Shown one piece after another: positions 36,490 through 44,553 of a stretch of 64,000 nt of DNA; position 1 is the stretch's first letter, and every line of letters begins with the position of its first letter. The DNA lies in the NCBI GenBank assembly GCA_015060535.1, contig SUYH01000008.1:112962-176961 (forward strand), given 5' to 3'. The notes beneath the pieces were generated by a model, which had not been told where the DNA came from, did no database searches, and saw only the letters and a program-made list of their open reading frames with translations. A program made the translations under genes and the position numbers. This stretch comes from Prevotella sp. (lineage in GTDB: Bacteria > Bacteroidota > Bacteroidia > Bacteroidales > Bacteroidaceae).

Positions 36490-38343
36490 CAATTGTTGGA
36501 TGTATTGCCATAGCTGGCGATAGAAAGGGTGGCGAGTCAATGTGTTCTTGTCGCCTAAGATAATCAGTTTCATGCGGGCTCGGGTGATAGCCACATTCAT
36601 ACGACGAAGGTCACGGAGAAATCCTATCTGGCCTTCGTCGTTTGATCGTACCAAGGAGATGATGATGACGTCGCGCTCCTGTCCTTGGAACCCATCCACC
36701 GTATTGACACTGATGAGTCGGCGGAAGGGCTTGAAGTATTCACGTTTCATCAGCAGTCTCCGCAGATACTGAACCTGAGCGCGGTAGGGCGAGATGATGC
36801 CCACGTCAATGCGCTCATCTAGCAGGCGCTGTTTACCAATGCGTTCGAAGTAGTGTTGCAGCGTGTCGAGTGTCAGCTCTGCCTCTGCCTTGTTGATGCG
36901 TCCGAACGACTCTCCTACGAACTGCTCTTTCTCATCCAGCAGTGAAGTGTCTTTCCATTCGATAGGTGTATCAAGATCTAGTATGCTACGGTATTTTACC
37001 TCTGGTGCACTCTCCACTTTCCCGTCGTAGAAGTAGTTGCTTGAGAATCGCATGATGTCATCATTCATGCGGTACTGCATTCGGAGCAGGGTGACAGCCT
37101 CAGGGTGTATCTCCACGATACGTTCCATCAGCGTCTTGCCCAGTCCGGCTTTCAAGGCCGCAATGCTCTTCACTGTGGGGGGAAGCTGGCAATGGTCACC
37201 AGCCAGTACCACACGGCTGACGCGACGCATGGGAATCCAACAGGCTGCCTCCAATGCCTGTGCCGCCTCGTCGATGAATAAGGTGCTGAACTTCTGACCA
37301 TCAAGCAGACGGTTGGCTGAGCTTACGAGGGTGGAGGCAATGACACGGGCCTCGCCGAAGAGGTCGCTGTTGATGCGAATCTCCAGTTCGGTAGCACGGC
37401 TTTTCAAACTCTCCAGTTTCTGATGGAATTTCTCGTCACCACGTTTGCGATGGCTACGCAGGTCGCGGATGGCTTTGCGGATGGCCCACAGCTGTGTGTA
37501 GTCAGGGTGTGCCTCGAAACGCCGCTCGTAGGTAAACGACAGCATCTTGTCGTTCACTCTGCTGGGGTTGCCGATACGCAGCACATTGATGCCCCGATCC
37601 ACCAGTTTTTCACTAATCCAATCGACAGCCATATTGCTCTGTGCACACACCAGCACCTGGTTTTCGCGCATCAGCGTCTCGCGGATGGCCTCTACCAGTG
37701 TCGTCGTCTTGCCCGTTCCCGGGGGACCATGTACGATAGCCACATCCTTGGCTCGCAACACCATGTTGACGGCCTCCTCTTGCGTAGTGTTCAGATAGGG
37801 AAAGTGCATGGGTGGGAAGACGAAGGTCTCTGGCTTCTGTCGTGAGTAGAATAAGTCGCGTAGATAGCCCAATCGGCCTTTCCCCTTGATTACCCGGTCT
37901 AGTGCCTCTATCATTAGGCGGAAGCTCGTCTCGTCGAACGACAGTTGCACACCCAGTCGCTCTGCGTTCTGCAGGTCTATGATGCAGGTGTTATCAGGTA
38001 CGGTAACTACCAATCGGTCGCCATCCGCATAGCTCACGGTCCCTGTGAATCGGAAATACTTGATGGGGTCGTCATGGAAGAATACCACCGGACGTCCGAA
38101 CTCGAAGTTATGCTCAATGTCCGTATCCGTAGTGCGTACCACTTCAACGGCCAGTTGGTTCAATGAGTTGTAATAGCTGCGGATGACTTTGACAGGCCAC
38201 CATGCATCGCCGCGTTTCACCTTCCGTTCTATCCCGATTTGTTCGGTCTGCTGACGGAAGGCCTCCTTTTCAGCATTATACTCCAACTGCAACAAGAGGC
38301 GTTGCTGTTGGAGTAGTTGTATGGGCGATGCTTGTGGAGCCAT
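36472..38343 (-). CDS. UPF1/IGHMBP2-like superfamily 1 helicase
   Basis: A 623-residue SF1B helicase. HGPPGTGKTTT near residue 205 is Walker A, LFIDEAAQALEAA is motif II, and LAGDHCQLPPT, RMQYRMN, ISPYRAQV, VDGFQGQERDVII and RRMNVAITRARMKLII are motifs III to VI. The 190 residues before the helicase core form the barrel and stalk seen in UPF1-like enzymes. It probably unwinds DNA or RNA in repair or RNA metabolism. The CMP-kinase-like gene lies 3 bases upstream in the same direction. Confidence 0.9.
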   Translation of the reverse strand: MAPQASPIQLLQQQRLLLQLEYNAEKEAFRQQTEQIGIERKVKRGDAWWPVKVIRSYYNSLNQLAVEVVRTTDTDIEHNFEFGRPVVFFHDDPIKYFRFTGTVSYADGDRLVVTVPDNTCIIDLQNAERLGVQLSFDETSFRLMIEALDRVIKGKGRLGYLRDLFYSRQKPETFVFPPMHFPYLNTTQEEAVNMVLRAKDVAIVHGPPGTGKTTTLVEAIRETLMRENQVLVCAQSNMAVDWISEKLVDRGINVLRIGNPSRVNDKMLSFTYERRFEAHPDYTQLWAIRKAIRDLRSHRKRGDEKFHQKLESLKSRATELEIRINSDLFGEARVIASTLVSSANRLLDGQKFSTLFIDEAAQALEAACWIPMRRVSRVVLAGDHCQLPPTVKSIAALKAGLGKTLMERIVEIHPEAVTLLRMQYRMNDDIMRFSSNYFYDGKVESAPEVKYRSILDLDTPIEWKDTSLLDEKEQFVGESFGRINKAEAELTLDTLQHYFERIGKQRLLDERIDVGIISPYRAQVQYLRRLLMKREYFKPFRRLISVNTVDGFQGQERDVIIISLVRSNDEGQIGFLRDLRRMNVAITRARMKLIILGDKNTLTRHPFYRQLWQYIQQLSGKEE

Positions 38344-38346
38344 CTC

Positions 38347-38985
38347 TTAGTGGATGTATTTCATGATGATTTCCACGGCTTCATCCTCCGTATGGTCGTC
38401 CATGTTGATGACCAGGTCGTAGTTGCGCGTGTCGTATCTTGAAGTACCCGTGTATTTCTTGACATAGTTCTCGCGCATCTCGTCCACCTTGGTGATAATC
38501 TCGCGCGCTTCCTCAGCGGAGATTCTGCGTTTCCTAATCAGACGGTCTATACGGTGTTGCATGGAGGCTTGAATCAGAATGCTCAGATGGTTGGGATGAT
38601 CGCGGAAGATATAGAATCCGCTACGTCCGGCAATGACACATGAGCCGTCGTCTGCCATACTCTTCAATATCTCCGTCTCTGCCTGGAAGATCTCGTCTGT
38701 TAACAGAAAATCGGGAATACTGTTGGGGGTTCCTATGTACTGAGGGGTCACGTAGTTAGGCATCATCATCATGCTACGCTTGAAGTCTGCCAACCAGTTG
38801 TGCTTCTGTCCTTTCAGACGCTCAATCTCTTCAACGGTGAGGTGGTACTGGTCTTTTAACTGTTGGATGAGTGCCTTGTCATAGAAAGGAACCATCAACT
38901 TCACGCCTAGTTTCTCACCAATGGTTCTGCCACCGGAACCCAACTCGCGATTAATCGTAATGACAAATTTCTCGTTCTTCTTCAT
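38347..38985 (-). CDS. Cytidylate kinase-like family protein
   Basis: A 212-residue P-loop protein of the cytidylate kinase-like group. ITINRELGSGGRTIGEKL holds a modified P-loop, VIAGRSGFYIF is a Walker-B-like strand and RYDTRNYDLVINMDD is typical of this group. A housekeeping Cmk is usually longer in the NMP-binding region, so the true substrate is uncertain. The promoter is well formed: minus-strand -7 box 39032-39039 and CAAA 39060-39063 with a 20-bp spacer. It is probably transcribed with the helicase gene. Confidence 0.82.
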   Translation of the reverse strand: MKKNEKFVITINRELGSGGRTIGEKLGVKLMVPFYDKALIQQLKDQYHLTVEEIERLKGQKHNWLADFKRSMMMMPNYVTPQYIGTPNSIPDFLLTDEIFQAETEILKSMADDGSCVIAGRSGFYIFRDHPNHLSILIQASMQHRIDRLIRKRRISAEEAREIITKVDEMRENYVKKYTGTSRYDTRNYDLVINMDDHTEDEAVEIIMKYIH

Positions 38986-39031
38986 GCTGATTAATTTAAA
39001 AAGTGTTAGTGTTAGTATGTCTTAGTCGTTG

Positions 39032-39063
39032 CAAAGATACAATTAAGTAAGCACAAAACCAAA
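39032..39063 (-). promoter_or_regulatory. Promoter of the CMP-kinase-like/helicase operon
   Basis: CAAAGATA (39032-39039) and CAAA (39060-39063) give TTTG-N20-TATCTTTG on the minus strand. Transcription should begin near 39025. Confidence 0.7.
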
Positions 39064-39092
39064 AAGATGGATGATTATTTGAAAATTTTATT

Positions 39093-39100
39093 TACCTTTG
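39093..39100 (+). promoter_or_regulatory. -7 promoter box of the RluA-type gene
   Basis: TACCTTTG ends 5 bases before the ATG at 39106, so the message is predicted to be leaderless. It also excludes the earlier in-frame ATG at 39067. Confidence 0.65.
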
Positions 39101-39105
39101 CAACG

Positions 39106-40473
39106 ATGGAACACTTACATCCGCTACATACCGACCTGCAGAAGCCCCAGCGTTTTACCTATCCTTTCTGCTATGAGCCGCATCCGCTATGCCAGTTGGC
39201 GGCTCGTGAGGTGCAGACCTTTATCGGCAGTCATGTGGAAATCAGGGAGGATGCTGACCGAGGCAAGATGTTTGGCGTGTTGGTGGTGGAGCATCAGGGC
39301 AGCTTGGCTTATCTGGCGGCTTATAGCGGGCTGTTGGCAGGCAGAAACGATTGGGATTTCTTCGTGCCTCCCGTCTATGATGCGCAACAGCCCGACGGCT
39401 ATTTCAAAACGAAGGAACGGGAGATATCAGAAATGGTCGTCCCCAACAATAATTATCAACTATCAACTATCAACTATCAACTAGACGCAAAGCGTCGCCA
39501 AATGTCGCAGGACCTGCAGATGTGGCTCTTCCATCAGTACCAGTTGCTCAATGCTCGTGGTGAGGTAAGGGATTTGGTGGACATCTGGCAAGATTATTAT
39601 GCCCGACCAAAATTGCGTGAGAAGTATCCGTTGCCTCCAGGTGGGACGGGTGACTGTTGTGCGCCAAAGCTCTTGCAATATGCTTATCAACAGGGGTTGC
39701 ATCCTGTATGTATGGCGGAGTTCTGGTGGGGTGCTACGACAAAGACCGAACTGCGTCAGCATCTGAACTACTATCCGGCTTGTCGGGGTAAGTGCAAGCC
39801 CGTCCTCACATGGATGTTGCAAGGGTTGGAGGTAGATCCTGACCCTGAGCTTCAGGGCTTTGCCCGATTGGAGGTGAAGACCATCTATGAGGACGATGCT
39901 ATGGTGGTGGCCGACAAGCCCAGCGGGATGCTGTCTGTGCCCGGACGCATTGAGGATTATAGTGTCGAGACCGTCATGCAGCAACGCTATCCTGGCTGTA
40001 TGGTTGCTCATCGGCTGGATATGGGGACGTCAGGACTGCTTGTCGTCGCAAAGACGTTAGCGGTGTATCGCCTCTTGCAGGAGCAGTTCATCAAACATCA
40101 GGTCAGGAAGAAATATGTGGCGATGTTGGAAGAAACGGCAGCTACAAATCCAGCCAAAGGCAGGATAAGCCTTCCGCTGAGGCCGGACCCCATGAATCGT
40201 CCGCGCCAGGTCGTTGACTTGGAACACGGCAAGCGGGCGGTGACGGACTATGAATTGATAGGCGACAACCTTGTTGCTCTCTATCCGCACACGGGTCGCA
40301 CGCATCAGCTCCGCATTCACTGTGCCCATCCCGACGGCTTAGGACGTCCTATCGTTGGCGATGAACTGTATGGCACCAAGGCACAACGACTAATGCTTCA
40401 TGCCACCGAGATATGGTTCCGTCATCCCATAACGGGCGAGGAAATGCACCTCGTCTCACCAGTGCCATTTTAA
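39106..40473 (+). CDS. RluA-type RNA pseudouridine synthase with N-terminal extension
   Basis: A 455-residue protein. The C-terminal 200 residues form the RluA catalytic domain: IYEDDAMVVADKPSGML, HRLDMGTSGLLVVAKT with the catalytic Asp, KKYVAML, and YPHTGRTHQLRIHCAHP. The N-terminal 230 residues are an extension with GDCCAPKLLQYA and a HPVCMAEFWWG segment. It isomerises uridine in rRNA or tRNA; the site is unknown. Inside the extension four TATCAAC units (39454-39481) encode a Tyr-Gln-Leu/Ser-Thr-Ile run; because the unit is 7 bases, gain or loss of one would shift the frame. Confidence 0.88.
   Translation: MEHLHPLHTDLQKPQRFTYPFCYEPHPLCQLAAREVQTFIGSHVEIREDADRGKMFGVLVVEHQGSLAYLAAYSGLLAGRNDWDFFVPPVYDAQQPDGYFKTKEREISEMVVPNNNYQLSTINYQLDAKRRQMSQDLQMWLFHQYQLLNARGEVRDLVDIWQDYYARPKLREKYPLPPGGTGDCCAPKLLQYAYQQGLHPVCMAEFWWGATTKTELRQHLNYYPACRGKCKPVLTWMLQGLEVDPDPELQGFARLEVKTIYEDDAMVVADKPSGMLSVPGRIEDYSVETVMQQRYPGCMVAHRLDMGTSGLLVVAKTLAVYRLLQEQFIKHQVRKKYVAMLEETAATNPAKGRISLPLRPDPMNRPRQVVDLEHGKRAVTDYELIGDNLVALYPHTGRTHQLRIHCAHPDGLGRPIVGDELYGTKAQRLMLHATEIWFRHPITGEEMHLVSPVPF
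39454..39481. repeat. Heptanucleotide tandem repeat inside the RluA-type gene
   Basis: TATCAAC is repeated four times without error within the coding frame (about residues 117-126). Any change in unit number would frameshift the downstream catalytic domain. Confidence 0.9.
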
Positions 40474-40515
40474 ACATCAAACATCATACATCAAACATCA
40501 TACATCAAACATCAA
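40474..40515. repeat. Heptanucleotide tandem repeat before the Dabb gene
   Basis: Six 7-base units, ACATCAA or ACATCAT, fill the gap between the RluA-type stop codon and the ATG at 40519. Unit number would alter the leader length of the downstream gene. Confidence 0.9.
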
Positions 40516-40518
40516 ATT

Positions 40519-40824
40519 ATGGTTAAGCACATTATTCTCTGGACACTGAATCCAGAACTCTCAGAAGAAGAGAAGAAAGCCGTTAAGGCAGGTATTAAAG
40601 CTGGTTTGGAAGGACTTGTAGGCAAGGTCCCAGGACTCATCGACGTAAAGGTACACATTGACGGACGCCTGGCATCCTCGAATGCCGATGTGATGTTAGA
40701 CAGCACCTTGGAGAGCGAAGAAGCGCTGAAGGGCTATGCCGTTCATCCTGAGCACGTCGCAGTAGCCAACGGAAAGGTTCGCCCCTATACCGTTCAGCGC
40801 TCTTGCCTCGACTTCGAAATCTAA
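40519..40824 (+). CDS. Dabb family stress-responsive alpha/beta barrel protein
   Basis: A 101-residue protein with the ferredoxin-like Dabb fold: MVKHIILWTLNPE at the start, LEGLVGKVPGLIDVKVH, and the conserved His in YAVHPEHVAVA. Such proteins dimerise; their role is poorly defined and linked to stress. It starts 45 bases after the RluA-type gene, separated only by the heptamer array, and may be co-transcribed with it. Confidence 0.85.
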   Translation: MVKHIILWTLNPELSEEEKKAVKAGIKAGLEGLVGKVPGLIDVKVHIDGRLASSNADVMLDSTLESEEALKGYAVHPEHVAVANGKVRPYTVQRSCLDFEI

Positions 40825-40866
40825 GGCTCTCTCAAGGCCAGGAATCGCCTCCAGGCTCTCTTTTTA

Positions 40867-40928
40867 GTCCGTCCCGACGGACTGCCAGTCCGAACGGGTC
40901 GGACTGCGAGTCCGAAGCCTACGGACTC
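40867..40928. repeat. Three consecutive GTCCG-based hairpins
   Basis: Perfect stems lie at 40867-40882 (GTCCGTC/GACGGAC), 40886-40906 (CAGTCCG/CGGACTG) and 40908-40928 (GAGTCCG/CGGACTC), each 7 bp with loops of 2, 7 and 7 bases. A fourth stem of 10 bp follows at 40944-40973 (ACCCAAGGTT/AACCTTGGGT). They begin about 40 bases after the Dabb stop codon. Confidence 0.75.
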
Positions 40929-41041
40929 CCGGCTACTATTAATACCCAAGGTTGTTCCCCCATAACCTTGGGTTATTTCGCAATAATCGTCCCTTATTCA
41001 TCAATAAGCGTTCCTTATTCGACGCAGAAAAAAAGTTTTTT

Positions 41042-41289
41042 CGATTTTACCCTCCCTTCCTCCCTTTTTCGCTCGGAACGCCTTTATTTACAGGGTTTCA
41101 CGGACGGGAGGGAAAACAAACATCCCTCCCGTCTCCCTCCCGTCTAGGGTCCCTTGTTTTCAAAATGGGAGGGAGCGAACCAAAAAAAGGGAGGGTAACG
41201 GGAGGGACAATCATTCTCCCTCCCGTGCCTCAAACGCCCTGTACATCGGCATTTGAGAGGGGTGACGGGAGGAAGGGAGGGTAAAATCG
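41042..41289. repeat. 248-bp element with 23-bp perfect terminal inverted repeats and G-quadruplex motifs
   Basis: Bases 41042-41064 and 41267-41289 are exact inverted copies over 23 bp. Between them GGGAGGG occurs repeatedly in both orientations: 41189-41206 has four GGG runs with loops of 1, 4 and 1 bases, 41259-41281 has a second set on the plus strand, and 41124-41141 has four CCC runs, a quadruplex motif on the minus strand. No credible gene is inside. With the hairpins at 40867-40973 and 41298-41335 it occupies most of the 820-base gap 40825-41646, where I see no protein gene. Confidence 0.8.
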
Positions 41290-41297
41290 CAATTTCT

Positions 41298-41335
41298 AAT
41301 TCTCCGAAAGTAATTTTCGTTACTTTCGGAGAATT
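41298..41335. repeat. 16-bp perfect hairpin
   Basis: Arms 41298-41313 and 41320-41335 pair perfectly around a six-base loop TTTTCG. The arm contains CTCCGAAAGTAA; a related CGGAGTAA/CTTTCGGAG pair occurs again within the next 50 bases. It is too A+T-poor downstream to be a simple terminator. Confidence 0.75.
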
Positions 41336-41599
41336 TAATTTTCTATTCGGAGTAATTGAAATTGCTTTCGGAGAAACCATCTCGGTTTACTACATCGAAC
41401 GTCAGTCACTCGTCCCTTGGCATTGCATTACGGCTCGTCACCTACGTCATTACGGCTCATTGATCACGACATCAAAGCATTTCAATCGTATTGAGGGAAT
41501 TGAATATGAATTGGCCTGTCTAATCTTACCATCACTAAACAAAAGAGAAAAGTTAAGCGGAAACACTAAACAGGGATTTGGTGGAGTGGGAATAAAAAA

Positions 41600-41630
41600 A
41601 GAAAAGTCCACCTAAAAAGGGAACTTTTCT
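41600..41630 (-). terminator. Terminator of the unknown secreted-protein gene
   Basis: On the minus strand AGAAAAGT and ACTTTTCT arms (41623-41630, 41600-41607) form an 8-bp stem followed by a T run (TTTTTTTATT). It lies 16 bases after the stop codon of the gene at 41647. Confidence 0.7.
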
Positions 41631-41646
41631 CTATTATATTATGTTA

Positions 41647-42723
41647 TTATTGCTGCTTACTCTTTACCAGCTCTCCTGCTGACTGACGTAATGCTGCGGC
41701 TTTTTGTTGCAGTTCTTCTTTGCTATTGCAATAGATGATCTCTCGAATTTCAATATATTTACGACTGCTCTTAGTGTCAATTCTGGAGATCCAATTGCCT
41801 TTATCATCATACTTGTAATCAGTATAAACTACTCTAGGTTCAAGCCAAAGCATCTTGCCTTTGTCTTTTCCCCATCCCCAGTGACCATCAATCCATTGTA
41901 TTTCGTCACCTTGCTTGTTATATACGAATTTTCTGCCTGGGGTGTTCCCTGTCCCCCAGCCGTCAGTGTTAATTTCCCTAATCTGACAATACTGTTGCAG
42001 CTTACCGCCAGTGGTATAAGAATAGGTTCCCATTGGAAATGACTCCATATCAATGCTGTGCATCAACATTTTATTTGGTTTCTCAACTCTAATAAGCTTT
42101 CCATTCTTATATGTTCTGACACCCTTCTCCGTTGCATCACCAGAAGCTTTGTATATTGTGTATTCATAAGCTCCATTAGCTGTTGGTTTTGCAACGAGCT
42201 TCGCAGCAATCTTACCATTACTAATCATGGTATAAGTGGTTAGAACTTTATTGTTGTCATACTTATAGTCAATCGTCAGGTAATCAGAACATTTGGTATT
42301 TGACACCATCCTCTGCTCATATGAGTTGTCTAGTGCCAAAATCATGGGACGGTAGTTATCAATGTCCTTACCGTCAGTTCTGCATGTTATCTGTGGTCTA
42401 TGCACTGTTATACCAGAAGCGTCCGATGTGTAATCAAACAACGTGGATATTGCTTCGGTATAAGAAGATCCATTAGAATACAAATTACGGTTAAGAAATG
42501 AACGGCCTTTCTCGTCATAAAAGGTTGCATACATTCTCTCTAGCATGCCAGGTGTAGGTTCTCCAAAGTTCTCCTTGTATTCATACCTAGAATACAACAC
42601 TGCAATAACGTTACCTTTCAGGTTATCGTCCTGCACATTAGTAAACTCTGCTTGCCATCCAAATCCGGCAAACGCACTTGTTGTCGCCATAATAGCGATA
42701 ATTAATAAAAATAATTTTTTCAT
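41647..42723 (-). CDS. Secreted protein of unknown function
   Basis: A 358-residue protein with a clear signal peptide (MKKLFLLIIAIMATTSAFAG). The mature part is rich in Tyr, Asn, Lys and short beta-strand pieces; DYKYDDKGNWISR near the C-terminus and FVYNKQGDEIQW resemble the YD-type strand repeats of RHS-like or wall-associated proteins, but no complete family signature is seen. It lies 91 bases downstream of the membrane protein gene at 42815 and could be in its transcript or have its own promoter. The local DNA is richer in A+T than the core genes nearby. Confidence 0.65.
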   Translation of the reverse strand: MKKLFLLIIAIMATTSAFAGFGWQAEFTNVQDDNLKGNVIAVLYSRYEYKENFGEPTPGMLERMYATFYDEKGRSFLNRNLYSNGSSYTEAISTLFDYTSDASGITVHRPQITCRTDGKDIDNYRPMILALDNSYEQRMVSNTKCSDYLTIDYKYDNNKVLTTYTMISNGKIAAKLVAKPTANGAYEYTIYKASGDATEKGVRTYKNGKLIRVEKPNKMLMHSIDMESFPMGTYSYTTGGKLQQYCQIREINTDGWGTGNTPGRKFVYNKQGDEIQWIDGHWGWGKDKGKMLWLEPRVVYTDYKYDDKGNWISRIDTKSSRKYIEIREIIYCNSKEELQQKAAALRQSAGELVKSKQQ

Positions 42724-42814
42724 ATTCTCCTATAATTAAATTTGTTTATACTCACATATAAGGGGTTTAGTTCAACACCTTTATACCTTATTCTCGTTTA
42801 TTGATTTCCAAATA

Positions 42815-43999
42815 TCATACCTCATCCTTTTTCCAGAAGTTAAATGACCACTTTTTCTTAGGACTCTCTTTGACAATATCTTCTTCATCTACTCGCTCTA
42901 TGTCATCAAATGTATCATTCTCAACGATAGGCTGTTTATCTTTGGTAACTTTTTTATAAGCTTTCTCAAAGCCTTTCATTGCCCAGGACAAACCAGTATT
43001 TCCCAATTGCATAGGAACTTCTGCAAGCAGATGAGGGATTTGACCAAGGGCTTTGATTTTTGCCCTCAGCTTGACTCTTCTTCCCTTTGCACCCTTTAAT
43101 TCAGCCGATCCTTTCTGGAGGTAATATTTGACAATGTAGCCAATCGCAATTGTCATAATGCTATTTGCTAGTCCATCTGCTAAAGGAGCAAGTGGAACAC
43201 CTGGCAGATTCAAACCTTTCACATATTGTGTAAAGTCGATACTTGAAGGGTCAACGTCAGGTATTTCAACATCAGGGACATCAACGTCAGGAACGTCTGT
43301 AAGGTCGTCTATAGCATTGACGGCAGTCTCAGCAGCGTCTTGGAAGAAATAGCTAAAGAATGCTGCACTGATGACATACCAATATACTTTTATTAACTGT
43401 AATTTATTCGGACGGAAGCCAGAAGCCCTCACTATGTCAGCTACCATCCGATAATTCAAGCCAAGAGTAGCCAAAGTATCAAGTCTGTTACTAGAAGAAA
43501 CAGCGGTGATAATAAAGACTTTTGTGGCATAGCTGATGATATGCTTGTCAACAACTCTATACCTCTGCTTCAATTCCTTCCTGATAAATTCCTTGATGGA
43601 TTCTGTATCTTTCCCTTTAGTGTCATACCATTCTGTAACCAAATTCTGCTGATAGCCCAATCTCTCTTTTATAGGCAAATATGAGCAGTTTTTAGTCAAC
43701 TTCTCTGCAAATGATACCAATCTACCCCGATAGTCCTCTTCGCTAACCCCTTCACCTTTTTCTTCTACATCCAACAATGGGAACTCAGGAGCATTATGAA
43801 TTGCTCTCATAGGCTGGAAGATGGCAGCATTACAAAGATAAACAAAGAGGCCAACTAGAAGGAGATAAAAGGCATATTCGACGTAAGGCACACCAAACAC
43901 AGTGGTCATCTTTTCACCAACTGTTATAATGTTTCCCAAGATCACGATAATTGATATAAGGGCAAACAGCACAGCCATCAATATCAAGATACGTTTCAT
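42815..43999 (-). CDS. Integral membrane protein of unknown function
   Basis: A 394-residue protein with two N-terminal membrane helices (about 5-27 and 42-62), a cytoplasmic middle, then further hydrophobic stretches (about 160-240 and 275-295). NRLDTLATLGLNYRMVADIVRASGFRP recalls the YcjF/DUF697 helical region, but I am not sure of this. An acidic proline repeat DVPDVDVPDVEIPDVD lies around residues 240-255, and the C-terminus is charged. It overlaps the 54-residue membrane protein gene by ATGA, and a GGAGG sequence inside that gene lies 10 bases before its start, which is rare in this phylum. Confidence 0.65.
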   Translation of the reverse strand: MKRILILMAVLFALISIIVILGNIITVGEKMTTVFGVPYVEYAFYLLLVGLFVYLCNAAIFQPMRAIHNAPEFPLLDVEEKGEGVSEEDYRGRLVSFAEKLTKNCSYLPIKERLGYQQNLVTEWYDTKGKDTESIKEFIRKELKQRYRVVDKHIISYATKVFIITAVSSSNRLDTLATLGLNYRMVADIVRASGFRPNKLQLIKVYWYVISAAFFSYFFQDAAETAVNAIDDLTDVPDVDVPDVEIPDVDPSSIDFTQYVKGLNLPGVPLAPLADGLANSIMTIAIGYIVKYYLQKGSAELKGAKGRRVKLRAKIKALGQIPHLLAEVPMQLGNTGLSWAMKGFEKAYKKVTKDKQPIVENDTFDDIERVDEEDIVKESPKKKWSFNFWKKDEV

Positions 44000-44160
44000 T
44001 TCTTGTCCTCCTTCTTCCTAGAAAAATACCACAGTGTGATTATAATGGCTATTACATTTCCAATTACAGGAGTCCACATTCCTTTTGTTGCGTAGAATAT
44101 GCTACCGATAACAAAAATTGCTAGCATCACCTGTTTCAGCCCATTATTCTTGTCATTCAT
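43996..44160 (-). CDS. Small membrane protein, 54 residues
   Basis: This frame (MNDKNNGLKQVMLAIFVIGS...) encodes two hydrophobic segments, about residues 11-28 and 30-47, separated by GMWTP, with a basic end SRKKEDKK. Its stop codon overlaps the start of the membrane protein at 42815-43999 (ATGA), and it carries that gene's ribosome binding site. Tight coupling, two plausible membrane helices and the structured leader upstream support it as a real gene. Function is unknown. Confidence 0.6.
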   Translation of the reverse strand: MNDKNNGLKQVMLAIFVIGSIFYATKGMWTPVIGNVIAIIITLWYFSRKKEDKK

Positions 44161-44553
44161 ACACCGTTTGGACTTAATGCGCCAGCTAAGCCCAAACCAG
44201 CGGATTAGTTTTCAATTATTAGTAGTATATATAAAGAAAAGTGTGGGCCTCATACATCACCTCATCCACTTTCCCAGGTCTTCGCATTACCTCTCTAAGT
44301 CGGGACAAAGCAATGCGAACACCCACACCTATATGATAAGAAGACACGGACATTATGCAAGATAACGACGTGACCTAACACTATCATATTAGATGTAGTA
44401 TCCACAAGTGCTTTTTGACTTAGAGATTCATGCCTTTTTATGGCCTGACTCTTTCCAAGGTTGCGAAGTTTGGGAAAGTCAAATCAGCATTCGTAAACAC
44501 CAATCAATATATATGCATTCTGCCTATCCATACAAGCGGCAGGTGCAGTCTGC
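44161..44553 (-). ncRNA. Long structured leader RNA of the 54-residue membrane protein operon (candidate)
   Basis: A minus-strand -7 box (CAAAGATA, 44559-44566) predicts a leader of about 390 bases with no gene in it. Several long-range stems are visible: 44447-44456 with 44473-44480; a multibranch unit closed by 44241-44247 with 44322-44328 and containing 44281-44288 with 44312-44319; and an 11-bp stem 44166-44176 with 44187-44197 just before the start codon, which has a G-U pair only in the minus-strand RNA. It matches no riboswitch I know. It could be a cis-regulator or a separate small RNA. Confidence 0.45.

Noticed and set aside
41253..41615. 120-codon plus-strand frame in the repeat-rich gap
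   Set aside because: It starts inside the terminal inverted repeat and crosses a perfect hairpin; the amino-acid sequence looks like translated repeat rather than protein.
40825..41646. CRISPR array suggested by repeated GGGAGGG and GTCCG units
   Set aside because: Units are short, palindromic and irregularly spaced with no constant repeat-spacer pattern, and there are no cas genes.
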